From the NCBI GenBank assembly GCA_016715765.1, contig JADJZJ010000021.1, positions 1-64,000 of the forward strand: a DNA stretch of 64,000 nt, given 5' to 3'. Below the pieces are notes generated by a model that was not told the DNA's origin, ran no database searches, and saw nothing but the letters and a program-made list of their open reading frames with translations. Positions 7,081-15,220 of this stretch are shown piece after piece. The first letter of the stretch is position 1; the number at the start of each line of letters is the position of its first letter. Made by a program: the position numbers and the translations under genes. This stretch comes from Opitutaceae bacterium. Its GTDB lineage: Bacteria > Verrucomicrobiota > Verrucomicrobiia > Opitutales > Opitutaceae.

Positions 7081-7350
7081 TCAATCCTCGTAAACCGTTG
7101 AACGGTGACCCACAGCGACCACGACGACAATCAGGACGCGTTTCTCCAGGCGGCAAAGGAGGCGGTAATCGCGCACCCGATAGCGCCAGAGACCGTGCCG
7201 GGACCCGCGCAGGGGTTTGCCGCATTGCTCGGGGTTGGCCGCGCCTTTGATCCGGGTCTCGAGGAATCGCTTGATTTCCACCGCAGCCGAAGGACCGAGG
7301 TCGCGAATCTGTTCGACCGCCTGGGGAGTGATTTCATACGCCCAACTCAC
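7081..7350 (-). CDS. RelE-family toxin
   Basis: An 89-aa RelE/StbE-type toxin. WAYEITPQAVEQIRDLGP starts the first strand and helix, IKRFLETRIKGAANPEQCGK the loop, then GLWRYRVRDYRLLCRLE with the basic Arg residues used for mRNA binding. The C-terminus is VLIVVVVAVGHRSTVYED, close to the classic HRxxVY ending. The GTG start (7350-7348) overlaps the antitoxin stop by 17 bp and gives normal family length. The upstream extension to 7437 is the antitoxin in another frame. RelE toxins cleave translated mRNA when freed from their antitoxin. Confidence 0.85.
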   Translation of the reverse strand: MSWAYEITPQAVEQIRDLGPSAAVEIKRFLETRIKGAANPEQCGKPLRGSRHGLWRYRVRDYRLLCRLEKRVLIVVVVAVGHRSTVYED

Positions 7351-7636
7351 GCCAGGCCTCCTCGGGTTTGAGTGACCCGGCGCCGCTCTGAAGGTGACGT
7401 TCCCAAGCGGCATCACCCACGCGGGCGTCAATTTCATCCTCGATGGTCGCCAGCATCGCGGCGGTGATCTTCTCCAAGCGGTCCAGACGGGACAGGTCGG
7501 CCGGGACGGGGCCGGCGAGGGCGGCGCGCTTGATGTAGGCGGCCGGGCTGAGACCGCGCTTGCGGGCGAAGGCGGCGATGCGTTTTTTTTCCGCCGGGCT
7601 GAGGCGGATCGAGGTGGGAATGGTCGCGGTGGCCAT
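7334..7636 (-). CDS. RelB-like ribbon-helix-helix antitoxin
   Basis: A 100-aa protein with an N-terminal ribbon-helix-helix: TIPTSIRLSPAEKKRIAAFA, then RKRGLSPAAYIKRAAL. A helical tail (RLDRLEKITAAMLATIEDEI) probably wraps the toxin. It overlaps the RelE-type toxin gene by 17 bp and is encoded first, as in relBE operons. The ATG at 7636 is the natural start. Autorepression through the RHH domain is the family norm. Confidence 0.75.
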   Translation of the reverse strand: MATATIPTSIRLSPAEKKRIAAFARKRGLSPAAYIKRAALAGPVPADLSRLDRLEKITAAMLATIEDEIDARVGDAAWERHLQSGAGSLKPEEAWRELGV

Positions 7637-7975
7637 GCACTACAGGTGTGTTACAGTCTGGATCGTGTCAAGTCGCTCCCCGTGCATGCCAGCCGGCGCC
7701 CGGGTGTGTTGCCCAAATCAAGGTATCCGGGGCAGGAGCCTGCTTGCAGGCGATGATCGGCGCATGGGTCAGGTGCGAATGTCTTCGAGCTTCGCAGCGT
7801 GATCAGGCTGCACCAAGATGCAGCCCTACAGGTCGAAAAAAGCCAAGCCATCGCCTGCAAGCAGGCTCCTACGCCGAAAAGAGCGGGACTGATGACAGCA
7901 ATCAAGTGTGACGAATCGGGTAATTGTTCGCTGATGTCGTCACCGTTGCATGGCTGCGGGAGACTCAGATGTGCC
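7637..7975. repeat. Intergenic region with large inverted repeat
   Basis: No gene seen in 339 bases. CAGGAGCCTGCTTGCAGGCG (from 7733) and its inverse TCGCCTGCAAGCAGGCTCCT (to 7870) form a 23-bp inverted repeat around about 92 bp of non-coding sequence. The same arms occur at 41291-41410. A small internal palindrome (AGGCTGCACCAAGATGCAGCCCT) lies at 7805-7827. Confidence 0.6.
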
Positions 7976-8809
7976 TCATCCCTTCGGCGGAGAGTAGCCG
8001 AGTGTGGAGTAGAGATCGGAGCGGGTTTGCATTTTTGCGACCGCCGCCTGCTGCGTGCCGTCGCGGCGGAGCGTGGTGTAGAAATCGAGCGCGGCCGCTG
8101 CGGCCGCACGAGAGGCGCCGAGGGGGTAGAGGGCGAGGGCGATGCCGACGGACCGCAGCTGCTCGACGGTGAACAACGGCGTCTGGCCGAACTCGGTGAG
8201 ATTGGCGAACACCGGCGCTTTCACGGCGGCGGTGAAGGCCCGGTAGTCGTCGAGGGTGGTCAGGGCCTCGGCGAAGATCATGTCGGCGCCGGCGGCGACG
8301 TAGGCCTGGGCGCGCGCGATGGCGGCGGGGAGACCCTCGACCGAGGCGGCATCGGTGCGGGCCATGACGATGAAGGATGCCTCGGGCTTGCCGCTGACGG
8401 CGGCGTGGACCCGGGCGGCCATTTCGTTGGCGGGCACAAGGTGCTTGCCGGGCAGGTGGCCGCAGAGTTTGGCTGGCACCTGGTCCTCAATGTGCACGGC
8501 GGCGGCGCCGGCAGCCGCCACGGCGCGCACGGCGGCGGCGGGGTCCTCCCAACCGGTGTCGATGTCCACGAGCAGCGGGAGATCGACGCGGGCCGTGATG
8601 CGGCGGGCGTCGGTGACCACGTCGTCGAGCGTGGTCTGGCCGATGTCGGGCAGGCCCAGCGAGTGGTTGGCGACGCCGGCACCGGAGAGGTAAAGCGCGC
8701 GGAAACCGGCGCGCTGTGCCAGCAGGGCGGCGTAGGCATTGATCGCGCCGGCGATCTGCAGGGGTTTTTCGGCGACGAGCGCAGCGCGGAATTTGGCACC
8801 CGGGGTCAT
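7976..8809 (-). CDS. Methylisocitrate lyase / PEP-mutase family protein (PrpB-like)
   Basis: 277 aa of the isocitrate lyase/phosphoenolpyruvate mutase superfamily. LYLSGAGVANHSLGLPDIG starts the substrate loop. PLLVDIDTGWEDP carries the Mg-binding aspartates, VHIEDQVPAKLCGHLPGK matches the KxCGH lyase motif (first Lys as Ala-Lys-Leu), and ANLTEFGQTP and YPLGASRAA follow as in PrpB. Methylisocitrate lyase releases pyruvate and succinate in the propionate pathway, but related enzymes act on other 2-hydroxy diacids or oxaloacetate, and no prpC or prpD lies nearby. The ATG at 8809 fits the family. An extension to 8941 has no homology. It lies just downstream of the GH43 gene on the same strand. 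Confidence 0.75.
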   Translation of the reverse strand: MTPGAKFRAALVAEKPLQIAGAINAYAALLAQRAGFRALYLSGAGVANHSLGLPDIGQTTLDDVVTDARRITARVDLPLLVDIDTGWEDPAAAVRAVAAAGAAAVHIEDQVPAKLCGHLPGKHLVPANEMAARVHAAVSGKPEASFIVMARTDAASVEGLPAAIARAQAYVAAGADMIFAEALTTLDDYRAFTAAVKAPVFANLTEFGQTPLFTVEQLRSVGIALALYPLGASRAAAAAALDFYTTLRRDGTQQAAVAKMQTRSDLYSTLGYSPPKG

Positions 8810-8852
8810 GTGGGGAAGGGTGCAGGGAAACAATGGCCACCCTCGGGTCAGG

Positions 8853-9941
8853 TCAAACGCAGATGATGCGGAGGGAGATGAGAATCCAATTGTTCGCCTT
8901 TCGCGTTCTCCCGACCAAGAGGCTGTCGTTGTGGGCGGCACCTCTTTCTCTTGCGTTCGTCAGGTCCGGCTGAGATTCGCGCCCTGACGAACTATGAGAA
9001 AGATAAAGATAAAGAGAAAGGAGGATGGACTTACTGCGCGCCTCAAACCGGCGCTCAGCGTTACATCCAGCTGTCTCCTGCACGGGCAGGAGGCGCACGC
9101 GTTCCTGCATGGGGCGGTTGGGGCTGTGGAGGGTGAGCAGGAGGCGGTTGTCGAAATCGCGGAAGAGCATCGGGTGGCCGCCGTCGGTGGCAAAGAGCGG
9201 AGTCTCGGCCTGCTCCCATGGACCCGTGATGTCGCCGCTTAGGCTGCGGGCGATGCCAGTGACGTAGCCGCCATGGCCGAAACTGGACCAAAGCAGGAGG
9301 AGCGTGCCGGCCGCGGTGCGGTGCACCCACGGGCCGTCGGTTACCTGGTAACCTTCGCCGTACTCGCTTTTCTGGCGCGTGCTCCACGGGGCGGAACTGG
9401 CGCGGAAGAGCAGGTGCGGTTCACCGGCCGGCCGGCGCAGGTCGGGGCTCAGCGGCATGGCGTAAATCTCACCGTTCACGACCTGCGTCCATTCGCGCAC
9501 GAACACGATCCAGGCCTGCTCCTGCCGGTCGACGTGCAGCGTGCCGTCGATGCAGAACCAGCCGAGCGGCGTCACGGGACCGTCCGAGTGCGGGGCAAAC
9601 GGGCCGTCGGGGGTGGCGGCGACATGGATGGCGGTGTAATGGGCGAGGGGTTTGACCACGTTCATGCCCGCACCGTAGGAAGCGAAGAGGTACCAGCGTC
9701 CGCGGTAATGATGCACCTCGGGCGCCCAGAAGAAATCCGCCCCGGCCGGGCCGGCGCTGCGGCTCAGCACCGGGCGGGGTTCGCTCCACCGGCGAAGGTC
9801 GGGACTGGTGCGGACGGTGAAGCCGTCGGGCGCCTCCATGGGCCCGCCGAGCGCGGTGGTGCCGTAGAGCCGGTAGATCCCGGTGGTGGCGTCCGCGACG
9901 ATGAACGGGTCGCGCAACTGGATCGCGGACAGATTCGGCAC
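8853..9941 (-). CDS. GH43-like five-bladed propeller glycosidase with repeat-derived tail
   Basis: Residues 1 to about 290 form a GH43/GH62-type beta-propeller. The catalytic base Asp is in IQLRDPFIVADA, the pKa-modulating Asp is probably in CIDGTLHVDRQ, and an acidic Glu lies in SEYGEGYQVTDGPWV. The family includes arabinofuranosidases and xylosidases, which fits the neighbouring GH51 and GH127 genes. No signal peptide is seen. After LLPVQETAG the frame runs about 70 codons through SILLSLYLYLSHSS, encoded by a purine-rich GAGAAAGATAAAGATAAAG repeat (about 8996-9022). The native C-terminus has therefore probably been replaced by intergenic repeat sequence. The M28 peptidase gene lies 3 bp upstream. 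Confidence 0.75.
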   Translation of the reverse strand: MPNLSAIQLRDPFIVADATTGIYRLYGTTALGGPMEAPDGFTVRTSPDLRRWSEPRPVLSRSAGPAGADFFWAPEVHHYRGRWYLFASYGAGMNVVKPLAHYTAIHVAATPDGPFAPHSDGPVTPLGWFCIDGTLHVDRQEQAWIVFVREWTQVVNGEIYAMPLSPDLRRPAGEPHLLFRASSAPWSTRQKSEYGEGYQVTDGPWVHRTAAGTLLLLWSSFGHGGYVTGIARSLSGDITGPWEQAETPLFATDGGHPMLFRDFDNRLLLTLHSPNRPMQERVRLLPVQETAGCNAERRFEARSKSILLSLYLYLSHSSSGRESQPDLTNARERGAAHNDSLLVGRTRKANNWILISLRIICV

Positions 9942-9944
9942 GAC

Positions 9945-11342
9945 TCAGGGCGCGGTATCGGCGAACGGCCAGAGGCCGACGCCCTTCATCCGCGTTTCGA
10001 GGGCGAATTTCCGGAAGAGCGCCTCGGTGTCGGCAGCGGACACACGGGTCGTGGTCAGGCCGGGTTCATTGGCCAGACGGTAGACGAGCGTGGCAATGGC
10101 GGCGGTGGACTCCGGGATGAGCTTGGGATCCAGCTTGTCGATGGTGTCGGCGAGATCGTGATAATAGCGGACCGATTCGGGCGGGATGATGCCGCCAAAC
10201 GTGATGGCGCGGATGCCCTCGAGTTGGTACGGGGTGTGGTCGCTGCCGAACCAGTTGATGTTGCCCACGCCCTGCTTGAGCTTCTTTTCGCCGAGGGACG
10301 CGTTGTAGCGCTCGAGCAGCGGCAGGAGGTCGTCGTAGCCGAGGGAGTTCACGGAGAGCGGGAAGCCGACCATGTCGAGGTTGATCATGGCGGCGACCGG
10401 CCGGTCCTTTATCGTGGGCGCGTGGACGCGCGAACCCCAGAGGCCCTGTTCCTCGCCGTTGAACCACACGAGTTCGATGGTGCGCTCGTTCAGCGGCGCG
10501 TGTTTTTTCAACACCTTGGCGAGGGCGTAGAGCTGTGCGGTGCCGGTGCCGTTGTCCATCGCGCCCTGGCCGAGGTCCCATGAATCGAAGTGCGCGCCGA
10601 CGACAATGGTGTCGGCCGTGCGGCCGGGCAGGGTGGCCACGATGTTCGCGGTCTCGACTTCCTGGCAGTAGGAACGCGTGTGCAGGCGCACCTTCACGGA
10701 CTGGCCGCGCTCCAGCAGGCGGCGCATCCAGTAGCCTTCCTCCTGCGTGACGTTGTAGACCGGGATGATCATCGGCTGACCCTGGAAGGAACCGGAGCGC
10801 GCGAGGACCTGGCCGCCGTTGACGCGGTTGATCCAGATGATGCCGCGCATGCCGGCCTTGATGGCGGCCGTTTCGTACTGGCCGCGCGGGACCGAGGTGT
10901 TGGGCGAGAGCAGGCCGACCTTGCCGGCGGGGGCGGTGAGTTTCGCAATGTCCTCCGCGCGACCGTCGCCGATGTCCACGAGTTCGGCTTCGAAGGGTTC
11001 GTGCGGCTGGCAGTAGCTGAGGGCGACGGCCCGGAGCCGGCGGTGCACCGGGGTGAGCATGGTGAGCTCATCATCGCCGCGGACCCAGCCGGGCATCTGG
11101 TATTTTTCCAATCGGGCCTCGATCCCGAGGGTCTTGAGCTCGGCGACCGTGCGCTCCAGCGCGCCCCAGTTCTGCGGCGAGCCGGTGAGCCGGCCGCCGA
11201 AATCATCGCAGAGCCGGGTGAGGAAATCGTGGCCGGCGGGATCGGTGACGGCGTCGGCGTAGATGGCGTCCTGCACTTTTTGGTCGGGCTGGGCGCACAG
11301 GGCGGTGGCCAGCAGGAGGGAAAGGAGCAGTGATTTCAACAT
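9945..11342 (-). CDS. Secreted M28-family zinc aminopeptidase
   Basis: 465 aa with an N-terminal signal peptide (MLKSLLLSLLLATALCAQPD). A PA-like insert occupies about residues 120-210. The peptidase core shows VVGAHFDSWDLGQGAMDNGT (zinc His and bridging Asp), VWFNGEEQGLWGS (catalytic Glu pair), INLDMVGFP (Asp) and YYHDLADTIDKLD (final zinc His). M28 enzymes release N-terminal amino acids from peptides outside the cytoplasm. The start at 11342 is chosen for the signal peptide. The upstream extension to 11468 lies in a palindromic repeat. Its presence in a glycan cluster suggests glycoprotein (arabinogalactan-protein) use, which is inference. Confidence 0.85.
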   Translation of the reverse strand: MLKSLLLSLLLATALCAQPDQKVQDAIYADAVTDPAGHDFLTRLCDDFGGRLTGSPQNWGALERTVAELKTLGIEARLEKYQMPGWVRGDDELTMLTPVHRRLRAVALSYCQPHEPFEAELVDIGDGRAEDIAKLTAPAGKVGLLSPNTSVPRGQYETAAIKAGMRGIIWINRVNGGQVLARSGSFQGQPMIIPVYNVTQEEGYWMRRLLERGQSVKVRLHTRSYCQEVETANIVATLPGRTADTIVVGAHFDSWDLGQGAMDNGTGTAQLYALAKVLKKHAPLNERTIELVWFNGEEQGLWGSRVHAPTIKDRPVAAMINLDMVGFPLSVNSLGYDDLLPLLERYNASLGEKKLKQGVGNINWFGSDHTPYQLEGIRAITFGGIIPPESVRYYHDLADTIDKLDPKLIPESTAAIATLVYRLANEPGLTTTRVSAADTEALFRKFALETRMKGVGLWPFADTAP

Positions 11343-11388
11343 GAGGGAGGAGAATAAAGAGAGTGTTCGCGGAAAGGGTCTTGGATTT

Positions 11389-11466
11389 GGGTAGCGCCCG
11401 GCCTCCGGACGGGCGGTTAGGCAGGCGAAAGCCAAACGCGGCCCGTCCGGAGGCCGGGCCCTACCC
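11389..11466. repeat. 78-bp inverted repeat, GGGTAGCGCCCGG family
   Basis: GGGTAGCGCCCGGCCTCCGG (arm from 11389, through 11414) and its inverse ending at 11466 flank a 26-bp loop. Near-identical arms occur at 38817-38898. The element lies between the GH127 and M28 genes and could act as a processing or termination hairpin for the leftward operon. Confidence 0.65.
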
Positions 11467-11498
11467 AATGAGCGTGGTTTAGGTTTCGATGGCCATAT

Positions 11499-13449
11499 CT
11501 ATGATTCGCGGATCCAGACGCGCATTTCGCCTTCGCCGCGGTTGGCCCAGAGGCCGTAGGGAATCGCGCGGAGTTTCACCGGTTCGATGCCGGAGGCGGT
11601 GGTGGAGTAAAGGTCGGTGCCGGTCCGGTCGCGCGTGCCGGTGGTCTCGATGACGACGCATCCGCCCAGCAGGGCGGGGTCATTCCGGATGGCCAGCGGG
11701 GCGGTGTGGGGCAGCGTGAGGGCGGCGAGGTTGGGGCCGTGATCGGCTTCCTCGACACAGTAGACGACGGGTCCGCGTTGCAGGGCGACGCAGCCCGCGA
11801 CCGTGGCGACGCGGGGATCGGCCCGGACGCGCTCGACGGGCATGGGCAGGGTGAGCGCGACCCGGTCACCGGTTTGCCAGTTGCGGTGCAAGGCAGCGTA
11901 GCCGTTGACGGGTTCAAGCGGGTGCGACTGGCCGTTGATCTGGAGGGTGGCGCCCCGGCACCAGCCCGGGATGCGCAAATACAACGTGGCGGCGGAGCCG
12001 CCACCGGAGTTCGGAGATGGGAGTTGGGAGATGGAGGTGATGGTGATCGTGACGGTCTCGGTCCACGGATAGTCCGTTTGGACGCTGAGCTGCATGTCGC
12101 GGCCGGCGGCGGTGAAACGCAAATCGCCCTCGGCATAGAGGTGGAGTGCGAGTCCGTCGGGTCGCTGCGAGGCGACGTATTCGCCGAGCGAGGCGAAGAG
12201 CCGCGCGACATTGGGCGGGCAGCAGGCGCAGCCGAACCAGCCGACGCGCTGCGTCTTCACGAGGTGGCATTCGTAGCGGCGCTTGGCGACGGCGGGGATG
12301 AGTTCGAGCGGGTTGACGTAGAAAAACTTCGTGCCGTCCAGCGACATGCCGCTCTGCACGTTGTTGTACAGGGCGCGCTCCATGACGTCGGCGTACGCGC
12401 CGTGCAATTCGATCTCGAGGAGACGGCGGGCGAAGAAGATCACGCCGATGGCGGCGCAGGTCTCGGCGTAGGCGCGGTCGGGGGGCAGGTCGAAGGGCTC
12501 GGTGAATTTTTCGCCGTAGGGTTCGGAGCCGACGCCGCCGGTGATGTAGAGGTGGCGGTGCACGATGCTCTCCCAGAGCGTGCGGCAGGACTGGAGCAGG
12601 GTGGCGTCCTTGTTCTCCACCGCGAGGTCCGCCATGGCGGCGAGCAGGTACATCTGGCGCACGGCGTGGCCGACGGGTTCCTTGAGTTCGCGCACGGGTT
12701 TGGCCGCCTGCAGGGTGGCGAGACCGTCGAAATACATGTGCCACGGCAGCTTGTCCCCGCGACGCTGGGTCTCGGCCATGAGGTAGTTGGGCTCCTGGCC
12801 GCGCTGGTCGATGAAGTAGGATGCGAGCTTGAGATAGCGCGCCTCGCCCGTGGCGCGGGCGAGCTTCACGAGGGCGAGTTCGATTTCCTCGTGGCCGCAG
12901 TAGCCCGGGATCTGGCCGGGGCCGAGGCCGAAGGTGCGGTCGATCAGGTCGGCGAGCTTGCAGACGATGTCGAGCAGCGTGCGCTTGTTGGTGGCGCGGA
13001 AGTGCGCGACGCCCGCCTCGATCATGTGGCCGGCGACATAGAGCTCGTGGCAGTCGCGCAGGTTGGCCCAGCGGTTCTGCGGTTCGACGAGCTGGAAGAA
13101 GGTGTTGAGGTAGCCGTCGGCGCCCTGGGCCTTGGCGAGGGTGGCGATGAGGCGGTCGAGTTCGGCGTCGAGCCGGGTCCGGATGCGTGGCGAGGCGGTA
13201 CGAGGCGGCCTCGATCCACTTGGCGAGGTCGGAGTCCTGCCAGAAGAGGCCGTAGAACTTTCCCGGCTTTTCGCCGGCGGCGACCTTGAAGTTATGGACG
13301 CAGCCGCTGGGGTCGGCGCCGGGGACGCGGTCGTTGAGGGCCTCCCACTGGTAGGGGATGACCACCTCGCGGACGAGGCGGGTGCGCTCCGCCAGGAAGC
13401 CGCGGGTGAAGCGGACATGGGCGAGGGGGAGGGCGGAAGGGTAGTTCAT
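11499..13449 (-). CDS. GH127 beta-L-arabinofuranosidase-like (DUF1680), frameshifted near 13175
   Basis: The first frame (ATG 13449) reads MNYPSALPLAHVRFT, then WEALNDRVPGADPSGCVHNF and ends in WIEAASYRLATHPDP. The second frame continues RLDAELDRLIATLAKAQGAD, then YLNTFFQLVEPQNRW and the full (alpha/alpha)6 barrel. Catalytic-site features are HLYITGGVGSEPYGEKF, ETCAAIGVIFFARRLLE and GCACCPPNVARL, whose Cys cluster matches the GH127 zinc-linked cysteines. The join GAC CCG G/CTC GAC needs two added bases or one removed; corrected length is about 650 aa. No signal peptide. An insert SISQLPSPNSGGGSAA in the C-terminal beta domain coincides with repeat-like DNA. It removes beta-L-arabinofuranose from plant glycans, fitting the GH51 neighbour. 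Confidence 0.8.
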
Positions 13450-13649
13450 GCGGGCGGGTGAACGCGGGTGTGGCTATGAGGGGGAGCGGGAGGTGTTGGT
13501 GGGTGGGTTTTTAACGCTCAACGTTTAACGTTTTTAACGCTTAAGTTTTATGGACGAACGCTGCTGAACGTTCGAACGCTGAACGTTGAACGGCGAAGGC
13601 CAAACCTTCCACTCGCTCACGCTCGTAGCTACGGACTTAGTGATTCTCA
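13450..13649. repeat. Intergenic gap with AACGTT-type repeats
   Basis: 200 bases without a gene. Repeated units of AACGCTCAACGTTTAACGTT type fill 13513-13596. A single arm of the CCACTCGCTCACGCTCGTAG family follows at 13609-13632. Similar AACGTT repeats recur at about 35122-35170 and 6927-6956. Confidence 0.5.
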
Positions 13650-15149
13650 TTACGCGAAGCGCAGGGAGGCGATGGCGCCGGGGGGGAGGGTGGCGGTGAC
13701 TTGGGTTCCGTTTACGCGTATGCTGTCGAACGGGCGGCTGGCGATGGCGCGTGGATGGTCGAAGGTGTTGCAGGTGTTTAGGTCGGCCGAGGCCAGGAGG
13801 CGGGCTTCGCTTACGACCGGGGTGCGGCCGGTGAGGGCGAGGGTGATTTCGGCCGGGGCGGCGGGATCGGTGTTGCAGAGCGTCACGGTGACGGAGTTGT
13901 CCGCGGCGAGCGAGGCGGTGGCGGAGACGGCCGGGTAGGTCATGCCCTCGTGTTTCAATGTCGCGGCGTCGCTGTGCACGGGGAGGCGGCGGGCGTCCTG
14001 GTGGGCGGCGTAGAAACCCATCACATCCCAGGTCGGCGTGAGCACGAGGCGGCCACCGCCCTCCTCGGTGAGGGCTACGGCCTGGAGGACGTTGACGGTC
14101 TGCGCGAGGTTGGCGATGCGGACGCGTTCGCAGTGGTTGATGAAGATGTTGAGGGTCAGCGAGGCGAGGACGGCGTCACGGATGGTCTGCTGTTGATAGA
14201 GAAAGCCGGGGTTGGTGCCGGGTTCGACGGCGTACCAGGAGCCCCATTCGTCAACGACTAGGGCGGTCTTGGCGGCGGGGTCGTAGCGGTCCATGACGGC
14301 GCGGTGGCCGCGGATGTGGTCGTCGATCTTCCAGCCGAGGGCCATGACGGTCTTCCAGCCGTCGTGGTTGTAGCCGGTGGCGGGATGCTTCGGCGGGAAA
14401 TCGCCGGGCACCACGTAGTAATGGAGCGAAAGACCCTGGAGCATCGGTCCGCCGATGGGACCCTTGAAGGCCTCGCGCATCTGGACGTCGGTCCAATGGA
14501 AGTCGTCATTGCGCGCGCCGCCGGCGACGCGGTACAGCGGGGCGTTGGGGAAGTCGCGGACGTAGGTGGCGAAGCGGCGGTACTCGTTGGCGTAATACTC
14601 CGCCGTCATGTTCCCGCCGCAGCCCCAATTTTCATTGCCCACACCCCAGAGCCGCACCTTCCACGGCTCGCGCCGGCCGTTGGCGGCACGCAGGTCGGCG
14701 AGGGAGCCGGCGGCGGCGTTGCAGTATTCGACCCAGTCGCGCAGCTCGGCGGGGGAACCGCTGCCGACGTTGCCGGCGAGGTAGGGTTCGCAGCCGATCT
14801 GCTCGCAGAGGTCGAGGAACTCGTGGGTGCCGACGGCGTTGGTCTCAACAACGCCGCCCCAGTGGGCGTTGATGCGGCGCGGACGCTTTTCCCGCGGGCC
14901 GATGCCCTCGCGCCAGTGGTAGTCGTCGGCAAAGCAGCCGCCGGGCCAGCGCAGGTTGGGGAGGCGGATCTGCCTCAGGGCGGCGACGAGGTCGCTGCGC
15001 CAGCCGCGGACATTGGGCACCTTGGAGTCCGGGCCGACCCAGAGGCCGTCGTAGATGCATCGGCCGAGATGCTCGGCGAAGTTGCCGAAGATATGGCGGT
15101 CGATGACGGGGCCGGGCTCGGCGGCATGGACGGTGAGGTGCGTGGGCAT
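13650..15149 (-). CDS. GH51 alpha-L-arabinofuranosidase
   Basis: 499 aa, the usual GH51 length. The N-terminal part shows DRHIFGNFAEHLGRCIYDGL and LRWPGGCFADDYHW, both hallmark segments of the family. The acid/base Glu is in WGVGNENWGCGG and the nucleophile Glu in LVVDEWGSWY. A C-terminal beta-sandwich follows (SATASLAADNSVTVTLCN to the end). No signal peptide, so it probably acts in the cytoplasm on imported arabino-oligosaccharides, releasing L-arabinose. It lies in the leftward operon between the unknown secreted enzyme at 15221 and GH127. Confidence 0.93.
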   Translation of the reverse strand: MPTHLTVHAAEPGPVIDRHIFGNFAEHLGRCIYDGLWVGPDSKVPNVRGWRSDLVAALRQIRLPNLRWPGGCFADDYHWREGIGPREKRPRRINAHWGGVVETNAVGTHEFLDLCEQIGCEPYLAGNVGSGSPAELRDWVEYCNAAAGSLADLRAANGRREPWKVRLWGVGNENWGCGGNMTAEYYANEYRRFATYVRDFPNAPLYRVAGGARNDDFHWTDVQMREAFKGPIGGPMLQGLSLHYYVVPGDFPPKHPATGYNHDGWKTVMALGWKIDDHIRGHRAVMDRYDPAAKTALVVDEWGSWYAVEPGTNPGFLYQQQTIRDAVLASLTLNIFINHCERVRIANLAQTVNVLQAVALTEEGGGRLVLTPTWDVMGFYAAHQDARRLPVHSDAATLKHEGMTYPAVSATASLAADNSVTVTLCNTDPAAPAEITLALTGRTPVVSEARLLASADLNTCNTFDHPRAIASRPFDSIRVNGTQVTATLPPGAIASLRFA

Positions 15150-15220
15150 CGGGGATGCAGTTGAAGTTTAAGGGTAAAGTTTAAGTCGTCCCTGATGAAA
15201 TGAATCTGGAACTCTGGAAC

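Noticed and set aside
7976..8809. Propionate (methylcitrate) operon
   Set aside because: No prpC, prpD or regulator nearby; only the PrpB-like gene is present, so the pathway cannot be claimed.
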